NCBI RefSeq assembly: GCF_902832845.1
Contig: NZ_CADFDB010000002.1
Location: 186,001-250,000 of the forward strand
DNA: 64,000 bases
Source of the DNA: Burkholderia metallica
GTDB lineage: Bacteria; Pseudomonadota; Gammaproteobacteria; Burkholderiales; Burkholderiaceae
Direction of reading: 5' to 3'
The notes under the pieces were generated by a model, which saw only the letters and a list, made by a program, of their open reading frames with translations, searched no databases and was not told where the DNA came from. The position numbers were made by a program, and so were the translations under genes. This document shows positions 12,427 to 21,866 of the stretch, piece by piece. Positions within the stretch are counted from its first letter, which is position 1, and every line of letters begins with the position of its first letter.

Positions 12427-12430
12427 CGTG

Positions 12431-12583
12431 TCAGGCCCTCCGCGCCGCGAGGCGATCGAACCGCTGGTTACTGATGAACGCGGGCAATTCGGCGTCATCG
12501 AAGCCGTCGACCGCGAGAATGTCGAGCTTCCCATCATCCAGCCTGTCGCGCATGAGCGCCTCCATCAGCGTGGCGACACACAT
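12431..12583 (-). CDS. putative small protein (50 aa) upstream of DUF1488
   Basis: A 50-codon frame starting MCVATLMEALMRDRLDDGKL and ending LAARRA lies just upstream of the DUF1488 gene with a 4-nt gap. Composition is coding-like, with regular acidic and hydrophobic spacing (ILAVDGFDDAELPAFISNQ). The ribosome binding site is weak. It could be a real member of a small operon with the neighbour, or merely the transcribed leader. I do not recognise a family. Confidence 0.45.
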   Translation of the reverse strand: MCVATLMEALMRDRLDDGKLDILAVDGFDDAELPAFISNQRFDRLAARRA

Positions 12584-12665
12584 CGTGCCGCTTCATCCCG
12601 ATGGAGCAAGCGGCATGCCGGCACGCCCGTTCGCGCAGGCGATACCGGACGGCCCATCGGGTCGG

Positions 12666-13046
12666 TCACTGCAGCACGCGCGCTGCGTCGAGCATCGCAT
12701 CGGTCAGCTCGATCGTCAGCGTCGCATGCTCGTCTGGCTGGCGGTCGAGCAGGTCCTGCACCGTGTGGCGCAGGATCGCGTGCACGCGCATCCGCGTGCT
12801 TTCGTCGAGATCCGCGTAGCGCTCCATCGTGTCGCAGTCGAGCACGAGCACGACCGAATGTCGCTCGGTCTCGGGCGGCGGGTCGGCCGCCTCCATCCAC
12901 GCGGCCTGAAACTTGACCGTGCCGGTTGCCACGTCGACATGGACCGTCGTATCGAAACCGTCGGCGTCGATCGTCTCGTTGTCGTCGTCGGCGTCGGTCT
13001 CGTCAACGTCGTCGTTCTCCAGCTGATTGCGGGAATGCGATTGCAT
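12666..13046 (-). CDS. acidic hypothetical protein (126 aa)
   Basis: The ATG at 13,046 is preceded by a strong GGCAGGAGGACATC site, so the long upstream frame is not used. Residues 10-32 are almost entirely Asp, Glu and Asn (NDDVDETDADDDNETIDADG), followed by a folded-looking part (TTVHVDVATGTVKFQAAW) and a helical C-terminus. It is cytoplasmic with no signal or membrane segment. I recognise no family. It could be in the same transcription unit as the two small genes downstream, with an 82-nt gap. Confidence 0.65.
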   Translation of the reverse strand: MQSHSRNQLENDDVDETDADDDNETIDADGFDTTVHVDVATGTVKFQAAWMEAADPPPETERHSVVLVLDCDTMERYADLDESTRMRVHAILRHTVQDLLDRQPDEHATLTIELTDAMLDAARVLQ

Positions 13047-13670
13047 GATGTCCTCCTGCCAGATGGCGGATTGGCATGTCCTGTTCGCGCTCGAACGCTG
13101 TCGTTCGGCACGGGGCACCCGCTTGCTGCGCCCGTGCCGGCGCCCGTGCCGGTATCGGTGATCGCGATTTGCGCGATTCCGGCGACGAACGCGTATCACC
13201 GGTTGAAGCGTCGGCGTCGATGCGCTCGCGATGTGCCGGGCCGCGCAGACGGCTACCGTGCGCGTGGTGGCGACGGATAGGGCCGACCGGGAACGGCATC
13301 GGCATCGGCATCCGCTCGCCGCATCCGTGAACCCAGCGGTCAGCGGATCGCCGCTCCGCCAGCCGCACACGCGGCTGCCGGATCAGCGCGCATGCAACGC
13401 CCTGCCGGATTCGGCGCCCATCACGTCGAATGCCCGGTTGCATTCGATTGCCGCATCCTCGACGCACGGCCTGCTTTCATTCACCGTAGGCCGCACGCTG
13501 CCGCCCCGTGGGGACGCACATGCAGCAGGCATCGCGCTTCCACGATACCCGGCCGGTCAACCACCCGGACGCATCGTCACCATGCACGACAACATAGGAC
13601 TACGATTAAATCGCCGATCGCAAACGCGTGTCTGGGTTCGTCGACGCGCTGCGACCGGCCGGGATACCCC
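13047..13670. other. 624-nt intergenic stretch
   Basis: No frame here has convincing coding character: the open frames are Arg/Ala/Pro rich and lack ribosome binding sites. I see no clear promoter, RNA or repeat. The 3' end, around 13,590-13,615, is locally AT-rich. Confidence 0.4.
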
Positions 13671-13832
13671 TCATCGTCGCACGACGCCCAGCAGCAGCGT
13701 GACCAGGAAGATCACGACGAAGATGTAGAACAGGATCTTCGCGATCTCGGCCGCGCCGGCCGCGATCCCGCCGAAGCCGAACACGGCCGCGACGATCGCG
13801 ATGATGAAGAAGATGATGGCGTATCGAAGCAT
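13671..13832 (-). CDS. DUF1328 small membrane protein (53 aa)
   Basis: The protein ([20 protein letters not shown], then [18 protein letters not shown] and [15 protein letters not shown]) matches the DUF1328/YtjA family. Two membrane helices are separated by the conserved [14 protein letters not shown] turn. The start follows a strong AGGAGGTATCC site, so the longer upstream frame is rejected. It is an inner-membrane protein of unknown function. It lies downstream of rpoN on the same strand but about 350 nt away, so it probably has its own promoter. Confidence 0.88.
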   Translation of the reverse strand: MLRYAIIFFIIAIVAAVFGFGGIAAGAAEIAKILFYIFVVIFLVTLLLGVVRR

Positions 13833-14177
13833 GGATACCTCCTGGATGGCAGCTGTCGTCAGCACACGTCGTCGTCGTTCACGCATCGGGCTTGTGCTCC
13901 GGGTTGCCGAGCCTCGTCGTGAACTCGGTTTTATCAATTGCCTGTTCGCTCATCGCCCCGGCCGCCGACTTCGCTTGCGGCCCGAGGTCCCGGATAGCCA
14001 CCGGATCGTGGCCGCCCGGAAGTGCAATACGCGGCGCATGCCGCCGGGCTCGCGATCCGGTCTGCAATACGGCATGCGACACCGCATGCGATCCGGCCGG
14101 CATGGCGGCACGCCTGCCGTCGGCGCGCGCCGATGCGGCGATCGGCTCGCACGCACGATGGCCATGCCGGGCAGACA

Positions 14178-15638
14178 TCACGCGGCGTCGCGGCGACGCA
14201 GGTCGGCCGGCGGAATCTTCATCGCCTGGCGATACTTCGTCACCGTGCGACGCGCGAGCAGGATGCCGCGGCCCGCGAGGTTGTGCGCAAGCGCGACGTC
14301 GGACAGCGGATCGGTCTGCCGCTCGCCCGCGATCATGTCGCGGATCAGCACCTTCGCGGCCGCCGCCGAGCACACGCCCTTGCCGGCCGCCTCCAGCTTG
14401 CGCGGGAAGAAATGCTTGAACTCGAACGTGCCGTGCGGCGTGGCCATGTACTTGTTGCCCGTCGCGCGCGACACGGTCGATTCGTGCAGGTCGAGCTCTT
14501 CGGCGATGTCGCGCAGCACGAGCGGCTTCATCGCGATCTCGCCGTAGCGGAAGAAGTCGCGCTGCCGCGCGACGATGCATTCGCCGACACGCTGGATCGT
14601 CTCGAAGCGCTTCTGCACGTTGCGGATCAGCCAGCGCGCTTCCTGCAGTTGCTGGCCGAGCGGCGAATCGCGCTCGCCGCTCGACTGCGCGAACAGCGTC
14701 GCATAGCGTTCGTGCAGTCGCGCGCGCGGCAGCACGGCCGGGTTGATCGTCACGATCCATTCGTCGCGCACCTGACGCACGATCACGTCGGGCACCACGT
14801 AGTCGCCGCGCGTGCTGCCATAATGATTGCCGGGGCGCGGGTCGAGGCTGCGCACCAGCGCGCAGGCCGCCTGCAGCGTCTGCGCATTGCAGCCGATGCG
14901 CCGCTGGATCTCGGCCGTTTCGCGGCGCGCGAGCCGCTCGAGATGCTCGCGCGCGATCGCCTTTGCTTCCGCGAGTGCCGGCGTGCCGGCCGGAATCGCG
15001 TCGAGCTGCAGCACGAGACACTCGGACAGCGAGCGCGCGGCCAGCCCCGGGCGGTCGAGCATCTGCACGAGCCGCAGCGCGACCGCGAGATCCTGCTCCG
15101 TCAACAGCAGCGCGGGATCGGCCGCCACCAGCAGTTCGGCCAGCTCCTGACGCAAGTAGCCGTCGTCGTCGAGCGCGTCGATCACGATGCGCGCGGCTTC
15201 GCGGTCGCGCCGGTTCAACGGGTAGAGCCGCAGCGCATCGTGCAGCTGCTGATGCAGCGACGGTTCCGCGGCCAGCCATTCGCTGGGCGACAGACCGCCC
15301 GCATCGTCGCCGTGGCGGCTCGCGTCGCGCGGTGCGGGCGCGGCCGTCAACGACACCTCGGACGCCTCCGGCACCTCGGGCACGTCGTCAGATTGCGGGC
15401 GAGCGTCGTCAGGCTCGGGCACTGCTTCGGGCGCGGCGGCTTCGGCCTGCGGCCCGGGTGCGTCGCCCTCAGCCTCCTCGTCGCCCTGGCCATCCTCGAG
15501 AAACGGATTCTGATCGAGCGCCTGCCGCAACTCCTGTTGAAATTCGAGCGACGACAACTGCAGCAACCGCAGCGATTGCTGAAGCCTCGGCGTAAGTGCG
15601 AGATGCTGTCGCATCTGCAGTGCAAGCGAGACGGACAT
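14178..15638 (-). CDS. rpoN: RNA polymerase sigma-54 factor RpoN
   Basis: This 486-residue sigma-54 protein directs transcription from -24/-12 promoters with NtrC-type activators. Region I is visible (MSVSLALQMRQHLALTPRLQ, 1-50), then an acidic region II, the core-binding region and a HTH. The diagnostic RpoN box ARRTVTKYRQ lies at about 462-471. The ATG at 15,638 has a CAGGAGG site. None of the usual rpoN neighbours (lptB upstream, hpf and ptsN downstream) is present. This suggests an additional copy, as in Burkholderia genomes with two rpoN genes. A sigma-54-dependent regulator lies 0.7 kb away. Confidence 0.94.
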   Translation of the reverse strand: MSVSLALQMRQHLALTPRLQQSLRLLQLSSLEFQQELRQALDQNPFLEDGQGDEEAEGDAPGPQAEAAAPEAVPEPDDARPQSDDVPEVPEASEVSLTAAPAPRDASRHGDDAGGLSPSEWLAAEPSLHQQLHDALRLYPLNRRDREAARIVIDALDDDGYLRQELAELLVAADPALLLTEQDLAVALRLVQMLDRPGLAARSLSECLVLQLDAIPAGTPALAEAKAIAREHLERLARRETAEIQRRIGCNAQTLQAACALVRSLDPRPGNHYGSTRGDYVVPDVIVRQVRDEWIVTINPAVLPRARLHERYATLFAQSSGERDSPLGQQLQEARWLIRNVQKRFETIQRVGECIVARQRDFFRYGEIAMKPLVLRDIAEELDLHESTVSRATGNKYMATPHGTFEFKHFFPRKLEAAGKGVCSAAAAKVLIRDMIAGERQTDPLSDVALAHNLAGRGILLARRTVTKYRQAMKIPPADLRRRDAA

Positions 15639-15801
15639 CGAGAGTCCTCCTGACGTTTCGTGGGTTCGTATCGGTATTCGGTCAGGATTTACGCAGCTTC
15701 CATGCCAGGCACGCAGATCGCGCTACGTCGCGGATCACGCGGGATCGCACCCTGCGTTGCAGCCGGGCGGAGCCGCTTTTTTACAAGCCGGCGGCAAGTT
15801 T

Positions 15802-15817
15802 GGGCACGTTTTTCGCG
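15802..15817 (+). promoter_or_regulatory. candidate sigma-54 (-24/-12) promoter
   Basis: The sequence GGCACGTTTTTCGC has GG at 15,803-15,804 and GC at 15,815-15,816, exactly 10 nt apart. It matches the consensus TGGCACGN4TTGC at GGCACG and three of the last four bases. It points at the CBS-domain fragment starting at 15,856 and lies between rpoN and a sigma-54 activator gene. Such matches occur by chance in GC-rich DNA, so the context carries much of the weight. Confidence 0.45.
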
Positions 15818-15855
15818 CACGGCCCGGTACGCGCCAGCTTCATGTCGAATCGGTA

Positions 15856-16077
15856 ATGGATCGGTGGTGGTGTAACCGGCAGCAGCCGGTCGCGCGGACC
15901 GACTCGATCCGCCACGCCGCGCAATGGGTGGAGCGCTACGACATTGGCACGCTGCCCATGTGCGACGACAACCGGGTGGTGGGAAGGATGACGAGCCGCG
16001 ACCTTGCGATGCGCGCGACCGAACGCGCCGACGTAGCGAACACGCTCGACGGCGTGTCGCACCCGCAGCGGACGTAA
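15856..16077 (+). pseudogene. CBS-domain protein fragment (73 codons)
   Basis: The frame contains IRHAAQWVERYDIGTLPMCD and DNRVVGRMTSRDLAMRATER. This is the second half of a CBS domain, as in the small two-CBS proteins that bind adenylate nucleotides. The first beta strand and the usual VxDVMT start are missing, and no second CBS domain follows. It is either a decayed remnant or a very short single-domain protein. No convincing ribosome binding site precedes the ATG at 15,856, and a frame just upstream (ATG at 15,842) closes after four codons. It lies behind the candidate sigma-54 promoter. Confidence 0.5.
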
Positions 16078-16331
16078 CGGTAAGGCACGCTGCTGATCGC
16101 TCGAAGAAAGGTCGGCCGGATGATGCGATGCAGGCGCCCGGTCAGAAGCGCTGCCACGGCGCCAGAAACGGGCCTCGGCCGCGCAAGACCGCTGGATGCC
16201 CGTGTCGCCAACCGGCCTGTCGGGTCACACGTGTGTTCGCGCGCGCCGATGCGAGTTCGGCTTCGCGCCCACCGACCGGCTTGCCGCCCATCGCGTTCCC
16301 GCCGGCCGAAGCCCGATCGGTCGCGCCCAGA

Positions 16332-17699
<1,368 letters not shown>

Positions 17700-18153
17700 C
17701 GTGGCTCCTTGTGAAGCGGCCCGGCACACGTATCCGCCGGAACCGCAGCGGTTTCAGCGAGGTCCGGCCGTCGGTCACACGACGATACGGCATGATCAAT
17801 GCACTCGTCCCGACTGGCTATCCTCCCGTAAAAAAGCGGTCCCTTTCAGTATAGGAGAGCGATGTCGCGCATGCGCCGATCATCGAATAAATCTATCCGT
17901 TCACGGTAACTGCATTGCCGGATTCAATGCGACGCAATCGGTAAGAACGCCTCGTGCTCGCGCCGGATATGCGGTGCGAAGTGGCCTCGATGGCGTCTTT
18001 TGCTTATATATCCGCGCTTTGCGGTCAAACTTTCCGGCCTGATTTTTTGCATGTCGAAATCCGGCGATGACAACGGCGCTGACTCGATGACTCCGCCGGC
18101 TCGCGCAGCCCTGCCGATTCATCACGCACGACGCACATCAGACGCGTCGTCAG
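17700..18153. other. 454-nt intergenic region with AT-rich patches
   Basis: No gene is supported. AT-rich patches at about 17,880-17,900 and 18,000-18,060 could hold promoters for the flanking genes. No perfect palindrome or clear -24/-12 element was found by eye. Confidence 0.35.
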
Positions 18154-18618
18154 TCAGTCGGCCACAGCATCGCCGCCCCCGTCGCGCGCATGCGAGATCG
18201 CCTCGACGAGCTTCAGCTCGTCGTCGATCGACAGCGTCGTATCGATCACTTCTCCGCCGAACGGTGCGAGCGCCGTGCTCAGTGTGTAGATGTCGAGTTG
18301 CGTCGCGGCCAGCCCGAGCGACACGGTGCCCGGATGCGCCTTGCGCGCGACGCGGTCGATCAGTGCGTCGTCCACCGGCTTCTCGCGCCATGCATCGAGG
18401 GACGATTCGATGTGCGCCACCACGCTGTCGATGAGCGATCCGGGCGGCGAGCGGCCGGGGTCGACCGCATGGGCGCGCAACTGTCCGTCGGCTGCGCATT
18501 CGACGATCGCCACACCCGACAGCGCGACGACGTGCCGGTCGCGCAACGTATCGAGTTCGGCGAGCGCGCGATGGGCGGCCGCGAGGTCGGGATAGGACAA
18601 CACGATCAGCGTATTCAT
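18154..18618 (-). CDS. DUF1269-like protein (154 aa)
   Basis: The start MNTLIVLSYPDLAAAHRALAEL resembles DUF1269 proteins, with their beta strand followed by a helix of the xxAxxAxxxL type. The C-terminal part (LSTALAPFGGEVIDTTLSIDDELKLVEAI) also fits. The Gly-rich central membrane hairpin of classical DUF1269 proteins is missing, so this would be a soluble variant. A paralogue with the hairpin lies at 25,155. The ATG at 18,618 has a GGAG site 7-8 nt upstream and is preferred over the ATG 12 nt earlier. Function is unknown. Confidence 0.72.
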   Translation of the reverse strand: MNTLIVLSYPDLAAAHRALAELDTLRDRHVVALSGVAIVECAADGQLRAHAVDPGRSPPGSLIDSVVAHIESSLDAWREKPVDDALIDRVARKAHPGTVSLGLAATQLDIYTLSTALAPFGGEVIDTTLSIDDELKLVEAISHARDGGGDAVAD

Positions 18619-18664
18619 CTGCGACTCCATGAAATCATGGCGGCCGATTGCGCAGGCATCGCGC

Positions 18665-19303
18665 TCAATGCGGCAGCCCGAACGCGGCCTTCAGGCTCGC
18701 GACGATCATCTGCATCGCGATCGCCGCGAGAATCATCCCCATCAGCCGTTGCGTCACCGCCGTCACGCGCGGCGACAGGTAATGGCCGATCAACGGTGCC
18801 GACAGCAACGACACGGTCAGCAGCACGAGAAACGCGGCGAGCCCGAGCGCGAACGCGGGTTCCTGCCCGGTCGAGAATGCGTTGTGCCCGAGCACGATCA
18901 TCGTCGCGATCGTGCCGGGGCCCACGAGTAGCGGAATCGTCAGCGGATAGATCGCGACGCTTTCGGCCGCGGCCGGGTCGGCGCCCTCGTCGTCGCCCGG
19001 CGAATGCTGGCGGCTCGGCGTGCCGTGCAGCATCGACAGCGCGATCAGGAGCACCAGCAGCCCGCCCGCGAGACGAAAATCGTCGATCGTCAGGCCGAAC
19101 ACGTGCAGGATAGCGCCGCCCGCGACGGCCGATACGATGCAGCCGACCGTCACGCCGATCGACGCGGTCAGCGCGACCTTGCGGCGCACGCCGTCCGCCG
19201 CGCCTTCCGTCAGCGACAGGAACACCGGAATGTTCGCGATCGGGTTCATGATCGCGAACAGCGCGGCGAATACCTTGATGGCAAAGGTCAGGTCGAAGGC
19301 CAC
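18665..19303 (-). CDS. MarC-family integral membrane protein
   Basis: The 212-residue protein carries the family signature near its N-terminus (FAALFAIMNPIANIPVFLSL) and six predicted membrane helices. The second half includes IPLLVGPGTIATMIVLG, another MarC hallmark. I choose a GTG start at 19,303, with a GGGAG site, because the family begins close to this point and upstream codons look non-coding. MarC proteins lie in the inner membrane and their substrate is unproven. A hydrophilic loop rich in Asp and Glu lies around residues 100-115. Confidence 0.85.
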   Translation of the reverse strand: MAFDLTFAIKVFAALFAIMNPIANIPVFLSLTEGAADGVRRKVALTASIGVTVGCIVSAVAGGAILHVFGLTIDDFRLAGGLLVLLIALSMLHGTPSRQHSPGDDEGADPAAAESVAIYPLTIPLLVGPGTIATMIVLGHNAFSTGQEPAFALGLAAFLVLLTVSLLSAPLIGHYLSPRVTAVTQRLMGMILAAIAMQMIVASLKAAFGLPH

Positions 19304-19425
19304 TGGCTCGCTCCCGTGTCGCGCGGCGCTTCGCGCGCCGGTTCCGCTTCGTTTCCGATGCACGGCGCGCGCCATGCTGCTACGATCGACGCACCGCGAT
19401 CACGCACGACGGAGGGCCCCGACCG

Positions 19426-19647
19426 ATGCAGCAAGCCACCGACACCTTCATGGATCACGAGATTCGCGTCGATGCGACGCGCACCGCGACCGGCGCGTGG
19501 GTCGCGCAGGTGCGGATCTTTCGCGACGGCGCGCCGGTCGATCTGCCCGCGCCCGAGCTCGTCACACCCGAATGGCTCACGTGCGACGAAGCGCTGCGCG
19601 GCGGCATCGACCAGGGCCGCGTCATGATCAGGACACGCGACCGATAA
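19426..19647 (+). CDS. small conserved hypothetical protein (73 aa)
   Basis: The protein MQQATDTFMDHEIRVDATRT continues into alternating beta-strand-like segments (GAWVAQVRIFRDGAPVDLPA) and ends VMIRTRDR. A GGAGGG site precedes the ATG by about 10 nt. It is soluble, with no motif I can tie to a function. It is divergent from marC with a 122-nt gap that could hold both promoters. Confidence 0.65.
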   Translation: MQQATDTFMDHEIRVDATRTATGAWVAQVRIFRDGAPVDLPAPELVTPEWLTCDEALRGGIDQGRVMIRTRDR

Positions 19648-19684
19648 CGGCAACCGGTTCGTCGGCGCGCCCGGCTCGACGCGA

Positions 19685-20062
19685 TCACGCATCGAAATCC
19701 AGATCGCCGATCAGGATCTCGCGGTCGCGCTGGGTGCGCGAGCTGAAGTCGACCGGCAGCGTCATCTGCCAGCGTTCGATCGTGACCGGCAGCGCCGCGA
19801 GGTAGCGGTCGAAGCGGCTGCGGTCGGGGTCGGCCAGCAGCGCCTCGATCGCGTCGTCGCACCACGCGAGCCGCGCGTTCAGCGGGTTCGGCAGCCCGAC
19901 CGTCGACGTGAGGCCGACCACGTCGACGCAGGTCGGGCCGCCCTGCCCGTCGTGCGGCACCACGTCGACCTTCACTTCGCCGGGCTCATACAGGCCGCGC
20001 ACGCGCGCCGCGATGTGCGGCGCAAACTCGGTTTCAAAACGGGCACGCACATCGGGGTTCAT
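19685..20062 (-). CDS. hypothetical protein (125 aa), partner of the Rieske reductase
   Basis: The start MNPDVRARFETEFAPHIAAR has a strong CCGGAGGCGAG site. The protein is soluble, with a YEPGEVKVDVVPHDGQGG segment and a helical C-terminus ending GDLDFDA. I do not recognise a family. It follows the Rieske/FAD reductase gene on the same strand by 37 nt, so the two are probably co-transcribed. Confidence 0.6.
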   Translation of the reverse strand: MNPDVRARFETEFAPHIAARVRGLYEPGEVKVDVVPHDGQGGPTCVDVVGLTSTVGLPNPLNARLAWCDDAIEALLADPDRSRFDRYLAALPVTIERWQMTLPVDFSSRTQRDREILIGDLDFDA

Positions 20063-20099
20063 CTCGCCTCCGGGTTCGAATCACGTCGTCACGCCGCCG

Positions 20100-21632
20100 T
20101 CACGCGGCGACCATCTGCCGCTCGAATGCGGCTTCCGCCTTCAGGCTGTCGAGATCGCGGCCGAGCGTCGCGACCGCGAGCCGTGTATTGCCGCGCCAGT
20201 ATGCGATCGAGCAGTCGTGCGCGCCGAGCTCGCCGTCGATCTCGACACGATCCCATTGCTCCGCATGCCCGACGTAGCGGATCGACACGTCGTAATGCTG
20301 GCTCCAGAAAAACGGCACCGCGTCGAACGGGCGCTGCTGGCCGAGCAGGTTGCGTGCGGCGACGCTGCCCTGCCGCTCGGCCACGACCCAGTGCTCGACG
20401 CGAATCCGCTCGCCCGTGTGCGGATCGGGCCAGCGTGCGATGTCGCCGGCCGCGTAGATATCGGGCACGCTCGTCCGCAAGAAGCGGTCGACCGTCACGC
20501 CGTGCTCGACGGCGAGCCCCGCGTCCTGCGCGAGCGCCACGTTCGGATGCACGCCGATGCCGACCAGCACGACGTCGGCCGGCAGCACGTCGCCGTTCGA
20601 CAGCGCCACGCCGTCCTCCGTGATCCGCGCGGGTGTCACGCCGAGATGGAACACGACGCCGTGCGATTCGTGCAGCGCCTTCAGCGAGTCGCCGAGCGCT
20701 TCGCCGAGCACGCGCGCCATCGGGTGCGGATCGGGCGCGACGACCTGCACGACGAGCCCGCGCGTGCGCAACGCGGCGGCCGCTTCGAGCCCGATGAAGC
20801 TCGCGCCCACCACGACGCAGCGGCGCGCCGTCTTCAGCTTGCCGATCAGCGCATCGCAATCGGCGCGCGAGCGCAGCATGCATACGTGCGGCAGATCCGC
20901 ACCGGGGATGGTCAGCCGGTTCGGCTCGGCGCCCGTCGCGAGCAGCAGCGCGCCGTATCCGACACGGCTGCCGTCGGCCAGCTCGACCGCGTGCTGCGCC
21001 GTATCGATGCGTGTGACGCGCGCCCCGCACCGCACGTCGATCCGCTGGTCGGTATAGAACGACGGCGCGCGCAGCGGCAGCCAGTCGGCCTCGGCCGTGC
21101 CGGCGAGATAGTCTTTCGACAGGTTGGGCCGGTCGTACGGCGGATCGGCATCGGCGGTGAGCAGCGTGATGGGATGCGGATAGCCTTCCTGCCGCAGCGT
21201 CACGGCGGCCGCGATCGCCGCGGCGCCGCCGCCGACGATCACCACCGACGCGGGCAGTCCGGCCGCATTCAGCGCGGGCGGCACGGCGGCCGGCCGCGCA
21301 TCGAGCACGACGGCGCGGCCGTCGCGGCGTTCGACGCGCCAGCACGGCAGCCCGTCGAGCGCCGGTGCGCGTTGCAGTTCGCCCGTGCGCAGGCAGAACG
21401 CCGCGTGATGCCACGGACAGCGGATCGTGTCGCCGACCAGCAGCCCTTCGGCCAGCGGCCCGCCGTAGTGCGGACATTGCGCGCCCACCGCGAACAGTTC
21501 GTCGGCGTGGCGCACGAGCAGCACCGCTGCGTCGCCGACATGGCCCTCGATCATCGCGCCGTCCGCGAGATCGTCGAGCGCGATGCCTTGTGTGAGGTCG
21601 GGGCGTGAAGACGAAGCGTCGCTTCCAGTCAT
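20100..21632 (-). CDS. Rieske-domain FAD/NAD(P)-dependent oxidoreductase
   Basis: The 510-residue protein joins an N-terminal Rieske [2Fe-2S] domain to a pyridine-nucleotide-disulfide-type reductase, as in AIFM3-like proteins. The Rieske ligands are visible as CPH and CPWH (Cys53, His55, Cys72, His75). An FAD-binding VVIVGGGAAAIAAAVTL follows near 129, and an NAD(P)-binding CVVVGASFIGLEAAAAL near 268. IYAAGDIARWPD marks the second FAD motif. A C-terminal reductase domain (HYDVSIRYVGHAEQWD) resembles that of rhodocoxin and putidaredoxin reductases. It probably moves electrons from NAD(P)H to an unidentified acceptor. It is divergent from the formate dehydrogenase gene with a 234-nt gap. Confidence 0.88.
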   Translation of the reverse strand: MTGSDASSSRPDLTQGIALDDLADGAMIEGHVGDAAVLLVRHADELFAVGAQCPHYGGPLAEGLLVGDTIRCPWHHAAFCLRTGELQRAPALDGLPCWRVERRDGRAVVLDARPAAVPPALNAAGLPASVVIVGGGAAAIAAAVTLRQEGYPHPITLLTADADPPYDRPNLSKDYLAGTAEADWLPLRAPSFYTDQRIDVRCGARVTRIDTAQHAVELADGSRVGYGALLLATGAEPNRLTIPGADLPHVCMLRSRADCDALIGKLKTARRCVVVGASFIGLEAAAALRTRGLVVQVVAPDPHPMARVLGEALGDSLKALHESHGVVFHLGVTPARITEDGVALSNGDVLPADVVLVGIGVHPNVALAQDAGLAVEHGVTVDRFLRTSVPDIYAAGDIARWPDPHTGERIRVEHWVVAERQGSVAARNLLGQQRPFDAVPFFWSQHYDVSIRYVGHAEQWDRVEIDGELGAHDCSIAYWRGNTRLAVATLGRDLDSLKAEAAFERQMVAA

Positions 21633-21866
21633 GACGTGGCTCCCGAAAAGTCAGGTAACGATCCCATTATCGACATCCCTCCTGAAAAGAACAGGTACAG
21701 ACGCCCCGCAGCGCACGCAAACGCGGACTGTAGCTTGCACGCGGCCCATGGCGGGCGTAGAACGTCACGAACGTTGCGGCGCAACACGCCAGCCGGCCTG
21801 CGGGGTACATCGCGCGTCCTGCGCAATCCGCGTGCCGCCTTCACCCGTCACCAGGAGGGCTCCCCG

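Noticed and set aside
13879-13953. A 24-codon minus-strand frame ([16 protein letters not shown]) between DUF1328 and rpoN
   Set aside because: The sequence is protein-like but very short, with no ribosome binding site. I could not support it as a gene.
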